Part shown: positions 19,401 through 23,306 of the stretch, in pieces
How positions within the stretch are numbered: the stretch's first letter is position 1
Layout of the letters: each line of letters starts with the position of its first letter
Origin: Pectinophora gossypiella
Taxonomy: Eukaryota > Arthropoda > Insecta > Lepidoptera > Gelechiidae
Length of the DNA: 64,000 nt
Assembly (NCBI RefSeq): GCF_024362695.1
Contig: NC_065408.1
Span: 14,818,001 to 14,882,000, forward strand
Direction of reading: 5' to 3'
Notes under the pieces: model-generated
Database searches by the model: none
What the model saw: the letters and a program-made list of their open reading frames with translations, nothing else
Told to the model about the DNA's origin: nothing
Made by a program: the position numbers and the translations under genes

Positions 19401-19567
19401 TACAATCTCGTATTGAACGTAATGTTTCGCCAACAGACTGCCGCCGCGGGCAGTCGCTGGTGGTGTGGGCCATCGCGGAGGGCCGCCAGGCGGCGCGGGC
19501 CGTGGACACGTTCCTGGCGGGCCGCTCCACGCTGCCCGGGCCCGGCGGCGTCATCTACGACCACTGA
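1267..19567 (+). CDS. GOGAT: Glutamate synthase [NAD(P)H], 3' part, 13 coding exons
   Basis: Split gene; exons 1267-1415, 2307-2448, 9222-9452, 9853-10118, 10988-11124, 13985-14068, 14871-15061, 15452-15664, 16266-16391, 17324-17412, 17911-18081, 18767-18853 and 19437-19567. All junctions are GT/AG and phases agree, giving 671 codons then TGA. The enzyme makes two glutamates from glutamine and 2-oxoglutarate using NAD(P)H, and in insects works with glutamine synthetase in ammonia fixation. Visible domains in order: the end of the alpha-type beta-helix region (GRNFAAGMSGG), linker, two cysteine clusters for 4Fe-4S centres, an FAD Rossmann motif (VVGSGPAGLACA), an NAD(P) motif (VIGGGDTGCDC) and the closing FAD motif (AAGDCRRGQSLVVWAI). 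The family is about 2000 residues, so about one third is here; the 5' exons lie left of position 1. Introns carry a DIRS element, a piggyBac relic, SINEs and MITEs, none breaking an exon. Confidence 0.95.
1877..1940 (-). repeat. RTE-type LINE 3' end fragment
   Basis: GAGCCACGCTCTTGTCGGTG followed by TAGCATTCTCCATTC. The reverse complement is the CTACACCGACAAGAGCGTGG-type tail seen downstream of reverse transcriptase C-termini at 35616 and 59215. Confidence 0.6.
2030..2262. repeat. MITE family A, copy 2, internally duplicated
   Basis: The block TTTTCTATGACGTC..GACGTTTAGTA occurs twice (about 2033-2115 and 2150-2240), then CACTAGTTGGAAACTAGCCT. Its end lies about 45 bp upstream of the GOGAT exon at 2307. 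Confidence 0.65.
2307..2448 (+). CDS. GOGAT: GOGAT exon: end of alpha region
   Basis: Acceptor CCCCAG, donor GTGAGT. Encodes GGIAYVYDIDGSFKDKCN through EFVQYTG, joined in phase to the preceding MSG and the following SLIAEEF. Confidence 0.93.
2528..2822 (+). repeat. tRNA-headed SINE family S1, copy
   Basis: Head with a pol III box A-like TGGTCCAGTGGTTGAGCG and box B GGTTCGAATCC, body with CACTTTGTGATCCCTAGTTTG, and end TCAGGGGCCTTTGGCGGCTC..CCTGACACCAG..GATAGAAGAAGA. Other copies lie at 15081, 36230, 44035(-), 48411 and 63055(-), with several 3'-only pieces. Confidence 0.85.
3138..3318 (-). repeat. DIRS inverted terminal repeat (3' end of element)
   Basis: Reverse complement of 7942-8122, including GTCCGAAGTCCATTTATGAG, CGCGCCGCTAGATGTCGCTT and CGGGGTACTATCCCCC. 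It differs from the partner in a handful of places near the tip (CCTCCGAC here against CCGTTAGAC there). Confidence 0.88.
3357..3460 (-). repeat. DIRS internal complementary region
   Basis: Its left half is complementary to the left terminus (GGAAACATAATACAAATTTT, GGAAGGTAAAATTTTTATA) and its right half matches the complement of the right terminus (ATTATGTGTTCCGTTAGACG). It thus records the junction of the two ends, as in DIRS-1-like elements. Confidence 0.85.
3619..6426 (-). CDS. DIRS tyrosine recombinase (long overlapping frame)
   Basis: Open frame of 935 codons. Only about the last 320 residues (about 4585-3619) look like the recombinase: a core-binding part (WRPSTFKTYAPIWARWSSW, YLAHLFLSGNLAYRTI), then LLLASGRRVHDLSLLHCD with the first catalytic Arg, ASPGSCRAAVSSLNWIENYP with the second, and WRHEYTFRKFYKK with the probable nucleophile Tyr. 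The usual HxxR reads GSCR, so its histidine is not seen. Such enzymes would integrate circular cDNA. The upstream 600 codons run antiphase through the polymerase frame and resemble nothing; the true start is probably near 4.6 kb or depends on frameshifting or splicing. Confidence 0.8.
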   Translation of the reverse strand: MSTTLSESLGPLQSTQSHPQNYNRGSNPIQPDTAFNFSNFRRDITISDPSFSRDVNRDSNYDSGLRFRTRTINPILHISTVSNIKEQRKKPCDLQLKKFKSIHEHQTLLSFPSSSNAEFPPTRRLDGEIRHQSGLLSHTNKTTTPAVSACQLQRPPATDDVLTVWLGDGTENVCIGNELDSRNTTWQRHPGGSISGRLLHCSSRPERTAITSTFRSEFSHQSGLVRQSGQIHTESSTKDGVPWHQLGHTNKCEVPAPRQDHQDPPEPDDSTRSRQLDPQAGATPLRASQLCDLHHPPGKVALPYAATPQQTTSPDTAEGSSISRRSARRTRVVARECQSKYSDTPKRISNKLRDHRCFRHKMGSCSQQRRDSGLLEQSSKDLALQRQRDVRSDRSPLEKSSSSRRLDCDSTKRQPDGDLVHQERGRNQVPSVAEIDQGTTGSGGQPQCCTGPSPPSGAVQHGSRPPLAQSRRLRMAPTSGGDIKNIPSLGHSRRRLICLKNSTRRSELCYARLVRLERLLSQRVQQILALQSCLAVPSTGANPTCSSTSQRGVGTLHNDNPEMDETVLATRPEAPSVDTADENTESSRHADRYENGPSSSSSQQPGTRSLAHFGWDTLTENWSQEEKNLLLSCWRPSTFKTYAPIWARWSSWCRENNVTPHLPKPPQVARYLAHLFLSGNLAYRTILVHKSAIASVCETVSNVQISSSNIVKHILKAISLARPVPPKVPIWDARLVIRHLRSTNPHNSLFDISRRTATILLLASGRRVHDLSLLHCDQDHFIVDADSITLCPSFGSKTDSTSYQQSKWTLLHAPDKNISPVYWLKALVEITKNIRGPFTNLFLTTRAPHQPASPAIIGGWVRTLLKDAGIHASPGSCRAAVSSLNWIENYPVNEILAKANWRHEYTFRKFYKKPISKTDNSVSEKSLSQYFSMPS
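4572..6518 (-). CDS. DIRS reverse transcriptase / RNase H / Dam-like polyprotein
   Basis: 648 codons. Reverse transcriptase: KLDISQAYYHIPI with catalytic Asp at about 161, LPFGLATAPKMFA about 193-205, VVYLDDYCIAHQ with the catalytic pair near 227-228 (YLDD rather than YADD). RNase H: TDASDIKWGAVV (Asp about 387), AKEMYAVI (Glu about 419), LQSDNQTVIS (Asp about 444), TEADHLSR (Asp about 495). From about 520 to 600 comes GTPDVDLFASR..NYVTRD..AFSKSW..FPPPGLIPRVL..ITPKWTKPFW, the layout of the Dam-like methyltransferase domain of DIRS elements, with FPPP where a methylase would have DPPY. Copies genomic RNA into DNA. No internal stop; all RT and RNase H acidic residues are present. Confidence 0.9.
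   Translation of the reverse strand: MTRKRKRGGGIQRDPVERVKSKNDSVTFSGGCLQHYRKAWVLYNPPKAILKIITGARIPFNQTPPLIFPTLDVISQFQTPVSQEMSTEIQIMIQDCVLEPAPLTPSFISPLFLISKSNGKNRVIFNLKSLNQYMNTKHFYLFHHRQMPNFLQPGDWMVKLDISQAYYHIPIRPQHRRFLRVSYNGRLLQMTCLPFGLATAPKMFASVTNWTAEILRGKGIRVVVYLDDYCIAHQDQNVLRSQAHFAVNFLTSLGWCVNLDKSILNPVQKMEYLGINWDTRTNAKSLPPDKITKIRQSLMTRLAAGSWTLKQAQRLLGLLNFATFITLRGRLHCRTLQRHSRLLRQTPRKAVPYLDEVRDELEWWLENVSQSTVIHQNAFPTNYVTTDASDIKWGAVVNNEEIQGSWNNHQKTWHCNAKEMYAVIAALSKKAAVLEDSTVILQSDNQTVISYIKNEGGTKSPLLLRLTKELLALADSLNVVLVPHHLPGLYNTEADHLSRNRAGSEWHLQVEATSKIFHRWGTPDVDLFASRTAHVVPNYVTRDLSDSNACYHNAFSKSWHYSLAWLFPPPGLIPRVLQHLNAASGHFIMITPKWTKPFWRPDLKLRALTRPMKIQNLQDTLIDTKTGHPPAQVNSLELEAWLISGGIR
6588..7748 (-). 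CDS. DIRS gag-like protein
   Basis: 386 codons, first frame of the DIRS element. The N-terminus is strongly Ser/Asp/Glu-rich with a basic patch (PAKRKRFSSRDLERRFDKLS) like the gag-like first proteins of DIRS and other retroelements, which bind RNA and build particles. A middle section is built from two copies of a 17-residue unit (PLPNLPATSVSTT..PH), encoded by a 51-bp tandem repeat at about 7327-7430. The C-terminal half (VLQRFDSPDWNAVRYTDIQK, PFAPIRWHQMERSFAALSNA) is the conserved-looking part. No zinc knuckle was seen. The start is the ATG nearest the terminal repeat. It is separated from the polymerase frame by about 70 bp. Assigned by position and composition, not by a firm motif. Confidence 0.75.
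   Translation of the reverse strand: MLPSLPPRKRSGSSDSPRSSSSSDSESSSDGTSESDSVPKSDGAGQAPDPPIAPSTLTTCRDASAPPAKRKRFSSRDLERRFDKLSQRLVSQFDNMIHAHATFIQASNSTVPLPNLPATSVSTTVPHVPLPNLPATSVSTTIPHDIVHEPFLRPPAPPVPSFKVDAITDLSVSIKDPVVAKAIPERVQKISVLQRFDSPDWNAVRYTDIQKKYVAYPAFTELKVNEELRRLEDPFAPIRWHQMERSFAALSNAFLGQNESVSSNLQALIDWSATPDLILTPAVLYDKLTELFGNDSSYKTRSRDILQMICGKRAEILELRRRSLLKPLKDKYLREDIEKIPPSSEYMFNPQSLTTYIQKNWRYRKNTKREAEISTYPRKISCTYNI
7942..8122 (-). repeat. DIRS inverted terminal repeat (5' end of element)
   Basis: Partner of 3138-3318 in opposite orientation, ending GACGTCTAACGGAACACATA. It lies about 200 bp upstream of the gag-like frame and is where a promoter would be expected. Confidence 0.87.
8151..8217. 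other. Short near-perfect hairpin
   Basis: GTTTTAAATTTGTTC.. on the left pairs with ..GAACAAATTTAAAAG on the right: about 26 paired positions with two mismatches and one G-T pair around a loop of about 15 bases. It lies just beyond the DIRS end in a GOGAT intron. Confidence 0.6.
8953..9089. repeat. MITE family D (foldback), copy 1
   Basis: Begins TATACAGGATGTTAGTGACA and ends CGTCACTTACACCCTGTATA, with an internal palindrome CATGATTCTGAGTT..AACTCAGAATAATGG. Related copies or halves at 9475, 18155, 30948, 37080 and 37320. Confidence 0.7.
9222..9452 (+). CDS. GOGAT: GOGAT exon: alpha/beta linker
   Basis: Acceptor CTTCCAG, donor GTCAGT. Encodes SLIAEEFLKTWPAPATKFVK followed by a charged linker ending DKTR. 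The open frame that reads on past 9452 is intron and contains half of a family D MITE. Confidence 0.93.
9475..9565. repeat. MITE family D, half copy
   Basis: TACAAGGTGTTAGTGACACC.. GATTCAGACCGTGATG.. ATCAAGTGGAATTTTCC, only one arm of the foldback. Confidence 0.55.
9853..10118 (+). CDS. GOGAT: GOGAT exon: first Fe-S cysteine cluster
   Basis: Acceptor TATTTCAG, donor GTGAGT. Encodes GFIKYPRETSMYRPAEKRL and then ARCMECGVPFCQSGHGCPLG, the cysteine pattern that ligates a 4Fe-4S cluster in the small-subunit region. Notably GC-rich compared with the flanking introns. Confidence 0.95.
10204..10353. repeat. MITE family B (about 150 bp), copy 1
   Basis: Starts GTACAGTCATAAGCAATATA and ends ATTAATGCTCGTGACCGTAC, an imperfect inverted repeat. 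Nearly the same 150 bp recurs at 15816, 53303 (inverted) and 62556. Confidence 0.75.
10705..10885 (+). repeat. Unclassified repeat, copy 1
   Basis: GCTATGTTTAAGTCCCATTTAATAGGGGGCGAGC.. through CACTATACACCACACTACAC and TATACTTTACTTTG to TGACACTACACTGACTAC. The same order appears at about 15988-16180. Confidence 0.55.
10988..11124 (+). CDS. GOGAT: GOGAT exon: second Fe-S cysteine cluster
   Basis: Acceptor CACACAG, donor GTATGT. Encodes EFTGRVCPAPCEGACVLGI and ends GWIQPD. The CPAPCEGAC motif supplies the second set of cluster cysteines. Confidence 0.94.
11600..11795. repeat. Helitron-like fragment
   Basis: CATACTAATATTATAACTAC.. ACGCTTAAACCGATTTAGATG.. GCGGGCGGAGATCTAG. This wording is common in lepidopteran Helitron-like elements; the terminal hairpin and CTRR end were not confirmed. 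Confidence 0.4.
11810..11936. repeat. MITE family A, copy 3, left half
   Basis: From GCTAGTTTCCAACTAGTC to ..TTTTCTT, interrupted by the piggyBac-type element at TTAA; it resumes at 13857. Confidence 0.75.
11937..13856 (+). mobile_element. piggyBac-type DNA transposon (defective)
   Basis: Flanked by TTAA at 11937-11940 and 13853-13856, the target duplication of piggyBac elements. The ends are inverted: CCCACTTGCTCCT on the left, AGGAGTAAGTGGG on the right (one mismatch). Just inside, CTACTGTGTCGTATACGATAC (left) resembles CTACTGTGTCTTTTACGACAC near the right end. It carries a broken transposase gene. It sits in a family A MITE within a GOGAT intron, about 130 bp before the next exon. Confidence 0.92.
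12134..13575 (+). pseudogene. piggyBac transposase, deleted and frameshifted
   Basis: Likely a 14-nt first exon 12134-12147 (MNKT) spliced by GTAAGT to 12364, giving RKYKKPLTLNDIIVGLEQ. An acidic N-terminal part follows, then the protein jumps near 12665-12690 to GYVIWFQAYQGQKGNVENKY, a motif normally about 200 residues further on. The lost part would hold the first catalytic Asp. A frameshift near 12745 then moves to the frame KSLGLGASVVLQYADELKK; LFFDNFFTSIPLLDELRQRG carries the second Asp and ENMGGVDRSDQNIGMYRTS the third. The Cys-rich C-terminus (RCGFCHKSANFFCMKC) and the stop at 13573-13575 are intact. It cannot encode an active transposase; it might still be mobilised by another copy because both ends are present. 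Confidence 0.88.
13857..13952. repeat. MITE family A, copy 3, right half
   Basis: Continues AACTCATAAATAAGTTAATA.. GATCTGTGTTTATTTAATAATCAG as in the uninterrupted copy at 62272-62555. Confidence 0.72.
13985..14068 (+). CDS. GOGAT: GOGAT exon: FAD-binding Rossmann motif
   Basis: Acceptor TGTTACAG, donor GTAATC. This 28-codon exon encodes KTVAVVGSGPAGLACAHQL, the GxGxxG dinucleotide motif for FAD. The right end of a piggyBac-split MITE lies about 30 bp upstream of the acceptor. Confidence 0.94.
14190..14520 (-). repeat. tRNA-headed SINE family S3, inverted, interrupted
   Basis: The reverse complement of 14445-14520 has a box A-like TGGTTGCCCAGTTGGTAGAACG and box B GGTTCGAATCC; the body matches the copy at 51520-51864. 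It is split at 14371 by a piece of SINE S1. Confidence 0.8.
14371..14444 (+). repeat. 3' fragment of SINE S1 inserted in SINE S3
   Basis: CAATAGTAACCCTGACACCAG through CACACGATAGAAGAAGA is the S1 3' end. It is flanked by direct copies of TTGGTTTACGCCT (about 14359 and 14445), a 13-bp target duplication, indicating 5'-truncated retroposition. Confidence 0.8.
14567..14856 (+). repeat. Chimeric SINE S2 (tRNA-like head plus 5S rRNA-derived segment), copy 1
   Basis: GAGCTCGGTGGCGCAGCGGTTAACG is a tRNA-like box A head. It is followed by GAAGTTAAGCAAC..GGTTATAGGATGGGTGACCAC, matching the 5S rRNA internal promoter (GAAGTTAAGCAAC and GGATGGGTGACC). The body ends CCCCAGCAGTGGGGACGTTAATGGGCTGATGATGATG. 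Second copy at 44978. Confidence 0.8.
14871..15061 (+). CDS. GOGAT: GOGAT exon: FAD domain continuation
   Basis: Acceptor ATTACCAG, donor GTGAGT. Encodes GYTVTVFERNDRPGGLLQYG and IPTMKLGKDVV. The GAT-repeat tail of a SINE stops about 16 bp before the exon. Confidence 0.94.
15081..15380 (+). repeat. tRNA-headed SINE S1, copy
   Basis: CTCTGTGATCCAGTGGTTAAGCG head, GGTTCGAATCC box B, then the S1 body and end. A few bases are missing after box B compared with the copy at 2528. Confidence 0.8.
15452..15664 (+). CDS. GOGAT: GOGAT exon: NAD(P)H-binding motif begins
   Basis: Acceptor GACCTCAG, donor GTAAGT. Encodes YNAIVLCMGATWPRDLPLKG and ends KNVLVIGGGDTG, the second Rossmann motif, which binds NAD(P)H. 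Confidence 0.94.
15816..15976. repeat. MITE family B, copy 2
   Basis: TGTACAGTCATGAGCAATAA to GCTCGTGACCGTACA; carries a short internal duplication TTAATGTAATGTTAATG. Confidence 0.75.
15988..16180 (+). repeat. Unclassified repeat, copy 2
   Basis: Same order of blocks as 10705-10885 (AGGGGGCGAGC, CACTATACACCACACTACAC, TATACTTTACTTTG). Confidence 0.5.
16168..16232 (+). repeat. Minisatellite, 16-bp period
   Basis: Tandem ACTACACTACACTGACT-type units directly ahead of a GOGAT exon at 16266. Confidence 0.7.
16266..16391 (+). CDS. GOGAT: GOGAT exon: NAD(P) domain
   Basis: Acceptor ACTTCAG, donor GTAACA. Encodes CDCIATSLRQGAKSITTFEI and PEPKPTRGQDNPWPQWPRVF, the conserved NPWPxWP block. Confidence 0.94.
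16408..16668. repeat. MITE family C, copy 1
   Basis: TTGGTGCTAATTCCAGCAGACG on the left, GTGTCTGCAGGAATCGGGGC on the right, with CTTTTCGGTGGATAAGAAAATG inside; ends are long imperfect inverted repeats. Confidence 0.7.
16727..16941. repeat. MITE family A, copy 4 (5' truncated)
   Basis: From AAACGTCAAAACACAAATTACT to CTTTGATCTAGGAAACTAC. The left terminal repeat is missing. Confidence 0.7.
17324..17412 (+). CDS. GOGAT: GOGAT exon
   Basis: Acceptor GTTTCAG, donor GTAAGT. Encodes VDYGHEEVRVKFGNDPRRFS and TLTKEFLDD; phases match both neighbours. Confidence 0.92.
17911..18081 (+). CDS. GOGAT: GOGAT exon
   Basis: Acceptor GACCCAG, donor GTTAGT. Encodes GEGNVCGVSAVEVEW and ELVLLAMGFLGPERYVANQL, the LLAMGFLGPE signature near the C-terminus. 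Confidence 0.93.
18155..18370. repeat. MITE family D, degenerate copy
   Basis: GTGACATCGTAAGGGATAATTCAGCTC.. on the left and TTGATATTAAGTCAGAATCACTAACAC on the right form an imperfect foldback. A tRNA-like SINE head (about 18092-18162) directly precedes it. Confidence 0.5.
18476..18730 (+). pseudogene. RTE-type LINE reverse transcriptase C-terminus
   Basis: Open frame of 79 codons: QWAGHIARRTDGRWGGKVLE, GRRSVGRPATRWTDDLVKVA and a Ser/Trp-rich end WRSLGEAYAQQWASYG, then TGATGATGATGATGAT. This is the C-terminal tail and simple-repeat end of RTE-like LINEs; the rest is lost. It ends about 37 bp before a GOGAT exon. Confidence 0.75.
18767..18853 (+). CDS. GOGAT: GOGAT exon
   Basis: Acceptor TTGACAG, donor GTAATA. 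Encodes LPLDARSNVETDKKDIYKTP and VGNVFAAG, the start of the last FAD-contact motif. Confidence 0.93.
19437..19567 (+). CDS. GOGAT: GOGAT last coding exon
   Basis: Acceptor CAACAG. Encodes DCRRGQSLVVWAIAEGRQAA and ends GGVIYDH then TGA at 19565-19567. Very GC-rich. Confidence 0.94.
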
Positions 19568-20320
19568 GCGCGGCACCGCCGCACCCTGCGCCTGGCGACT
19601 GTTCACGGCCATTGAATATACCTACACCTCACCATACCAACAAAACCCTGTGGCCGACCCTCGCTGCACAAGACAAGCTTGTGGCATTTAGGTGACGTTG
19701 ACATTAGTACGGGTCCCATCTCCTAAAACAACTGTCATAAAATGTAGAAAAACAGCATCAGTTCCAATTCTAGCCACGCGCTTAAAGATGCCACCAGGAC
19801 CTACCTATCACTTACAACATAGCATTATTAAAATGACAGCAGGACATCGCTTGCGGCCAAACATTCTCTTTAGCACTGTGTACAGCTTGGAAGGGCAAGT
19901 GGAATTCTCCGCCGTCTTCTGTATTTCCGAATGCATATATCCCGGGTGCTTTCAAGGCCAGAGTGAACAGGCACCTTCTAGGCGAGCTCGCTCCATCTTA
20001 GGCCTCGTCAATGCCTTCGCGCTAGTCTGGGGCCAAGAGCAAACCCATCAAAGGTAAAAAAGCTTAGTAAGAAAGAGACAACAGGTACGTCGCTCTAATC
20101 ATGCTACATTGTAAGGGATATAATTATGTTAGCATATCTGTATGTTGCTTAGAACATCTTTGAATATGAAGTTCCAGAGTCCTTCGGTGTTTTAGTGTAT
20201 TCAAGTTTATTAGAAATCATGTGTATATCTTTTGAATACGTTAGCTGATCTTTTTTGGATTAGAGGAAGATTACACCAACGGATGTATGTCCATTTAATA
20301 AAGTAACAACTATCAACTTA
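19568..20320 (+). other. Probable GOGAT 3' UTR with a transposon-derived segment
   Basis: Untranslated sequence after the stop. An AATAAA at 20297-20302 could be the polyadenylation signal. About 19905-20050 resembles a block at 58330-58440 read in reverse (GTGCTTTCAAGGCCAGAG.., GGCCTCGTCAATGCCTTCG), so part of the UTR is repeat-derived. Confidence 0.4.
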
Positions 20321-23300
20321 GAAGTAGACATAGAATATCGATGCAGTCAAAATACACCTGACAAAGGTACTTCAAGAAATTAATTGAAAATGACAGCCTA
20401 CTTTGTAATGATCTGCGTTTTCCTATACTATTTATTGATTATAAAAACAGATATGAGAAAAATACAAAAAAATACCAAAAATGTTTTGTTTGGTGATATG
20501 TAGTGGGGAGAATAGTTAGAGATTGCAATTATCGTAGGTAGGCTAGGGGATCGGACAATAAGTAGAATGGTCGTGAGAAGTAAATGAAGGACCATAGCAC
20601 CTTGAACGTGCATCTAGACGCGCCGCGGGAACTGGACGTGCCGCCATCGGAGTTTGCGGCATAATGCGAGCGGCTCGGATGGGTGCGCGACGTTGCATAC
20701 GATTTCATACAAAGATTTCGTCGCCGATAATGAAAACCACAGAAGCGCCTTCCTGAATAATCACTTTTTTTTTTCAATTAATTTAAAAGCAACATAAACA
20801 GCCTATATACATCCCACTACTGAGCACAGCCCCTCAGTCATCTGGACGGGTATGAAGCATACTCCACGCAGCTCCACTGCGGGTTAGTGGAGGTGTTTGG
20901 GCTAGTAGCCCGGGACCAACAGCCCGTGCCTTTCAAAGCACGGAATCATCTTACTTTTTCGGATAAACAGATAATTCAAGCCTGCAATGCCCTTACCAAA
21001 CAAAGGACAGTCTCACGAAATGATTTTACAATTTCCACATCGCGAATCGAACCCGGACCTCCAGATCGTGAGCCCAACGCTCTAAACACTAGACCACGGA
21101 GGCTGTTTCAATTAATTTCATTTTGAATGAAACTTGATATCAAAATTTTATCCCTAGATCGAAACTAGCTTGTACATTGCGAGGTTTTGTTAACAAAAAT
21201 CACAACCGAATGTGATATTTCAAAAAAGCGCTTATAAGGCGACGATTTATAAAATGCGATTACTTCGGCGCGTGCGGCTGCTTCGGCATGTCTAGGTGCA
21301 CTTTATGTCTACTCTATAGGAAAGGTAAAGAAACCTTTGTCAGGTTAATCATTAGTGCTCTAGTGCAAAACGTAGACTTTGAAAGCTTCGATTTATTCAA
21401 AATATATCATCGTTTAAATAATATGTAGAAAGTTATATTAATTACCAAATCATTACCAAATATCTCTACATTGTAGAGGGTAAGACTGGTTCCGATTTTA
21501 CAGATACCAACTTAATTTTATTGTAGTCTGGCAAGCTAGTGTCTTCCTTCACTTACGACGGGTGCAAGACAGAGATAGAACTATGCAACTGACAAGGTGA
21601 AGTAAAATTAGGTTGATGTCTGCAGGAGTCAGCACCAGTAAGTCTACAAAATTATCACGTTTATTGTTATTATGTGTAATTGTAATAAATTATATCGATG
21701 TAAATGTCTTGAAACCAGTCTTCGACGGTGAATTGTTCAACTGCAAATACATGTAGCAAATAAATGTCTATTTCGCGCAAAATATAACTGCAGTAAGTAT
21801 TTTCTTTAACGCTACCTCTCTGGGATGTGCCATTCGTGTTAAATAGGTAATCGTCAAACGGTTGCAGTTGAACAATCTGATATTTGTACGTATAAACCCT
21901 ACTCTATCGCCCGTGTTCAAAGATGTTAACTCGCACCTTAAAGAAGACTCGCCTCAAAATCGGTATTATAGACGTCGCCTCTCCTTATCTCTAGTATAAA
22001 CCAGTGAGGTCGAATCGAAGCATGACGTCAATATTTTCGTATTATTTTTTTGGCAGTATTGTATGCTCGACTCGAGTGAGTAAGGTCCTCAAGTCTTTTT
22101 TTAATTTTCGACTTGACTTGTTGGAGATTTGCGGGTGCCCAGTTGGGCGCGAACCTCGGCTCAAGGCGTTGTCTGAGAGGAAGAATATTTGAAAGAATTA
22201 ATCGACCCTAGAAGGTCGATAGTGATAAGCGGTGAATGAAAGAAATCGTCGACCACGCCGGCGGGGTCGGGGTTCTGAAGTGTCTGGTGTCGCGAGCTGA
22301 TTGGCCGCCTCTATGGCTAGCAGGTCATCAAGTCAGTCAAGTAAATGTCAACTTAAAATACCAAAATGCTCGCCTGTGGCCGACTTGAGTAGCGGAAGCT
22401 GCGAGTTAACAATTTCGAATTCGGGTGATGTTTACCTAGCTGTTATTTTCGAATAATATATACATTATTATTTCTAAGAAATATTTCTGTTTGATAAAAT
22501 CAATTTATTTCTCACATTCCGTTTGTAGACTTTTGTCGATTTTTTCTTCTTAAAAGAGATTTCCCGGTTAACGAACATGTCGAGCCGAACGTATCGGCTG
22601 AACACGTGATCTCTAGAGTGTCATATAAAATTTTAATGAGGATAAAAACTGCCTATTTCTCCCATCAGGTGTCGCTACTGTTGAGTGTTCTTAAATTTTG
22701 ACAGTTCCCATACTATTTGAGTCATCATCAATTTAAGAGCCACGCTCTTGTCGGTGTAGCATTTTCCATTCCAGTCTATCAAAGGCCAATTCCTTGACTT
22801 CCCTATAAGACACGAGGTTAACCTTTACTACTCTATAGACTACTCTGGGCGCCATCCCACTCGCGTCAGACAGAGTACTGCGGGGCGGAAGGCAAGAGGG
22901 AAACCACAGCCCTATTTTTCCCTAAAAAAGTAGCATGGACTACATATTTGAGTAAACAAACGTAATTGTTTTGTTTATATTTTACACTATAACCCTTTAC
23001 GCAGCGTGTAACTGCAAAATCATTTTGTTATATTTATTCCCTACAGATCGAAAAGAAGAATCTTAGAAAATCGAATTTTCAATCAAAACTGCCCTTTTCC
23101 AATTGGCTGCTTTTCTGTTTCGTACCTCATCCTTCAGACGGGATACACTCCACGTTGCTCCACGTTTTATAGCAATTCATCACGAATTTTAGCTGGACAG
23201 TATGGCCAACTGTCAAAATTAAGGAACACTCAACAGTGCTGCCACCTACATTTGAGCGTCTAGTTTTTATCCTCATTCGCTGCTATTAAAGGAGAATGGG
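20320..23300. other. GOGAT-GGCX intergenic DNA, repeat relics
   Basis: No supportable gene. Contains a decayed inverted S1 SINE head (about 20930-21106), a solo family C end (21600-21645), an inverted piece of the family R repeat (22125-22275), an RTE tail fragment (22733-22815) and a CAGAGTACTGCGGGGCGGAAGG block (about 22873-22930) also found at 49019. Confidence 0.6.
22636..23275. repeat. Element with about 85-bp inverted ends
   Basis: AATGAGGATAAAAACT..CTACTGTTGAGTGTTC..TTTTGACAGTT at 22636-22710 is matched in reverse complement at about 23207-23275. The interior holds RTE and other repeat pieces, so it is probably a composite non-autonomous DNA element. It stops about 30 bp before the large palindrome. 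Confidence 0.6.
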
Positions 23301-23306
23301 CGAATC

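Noticed and set aside
19692..20057. 121-codon plus-strand frame after GOGAT
   Set aside because: It lies in the probable 3' UTR, and its C-terminal half is repeat-derived.
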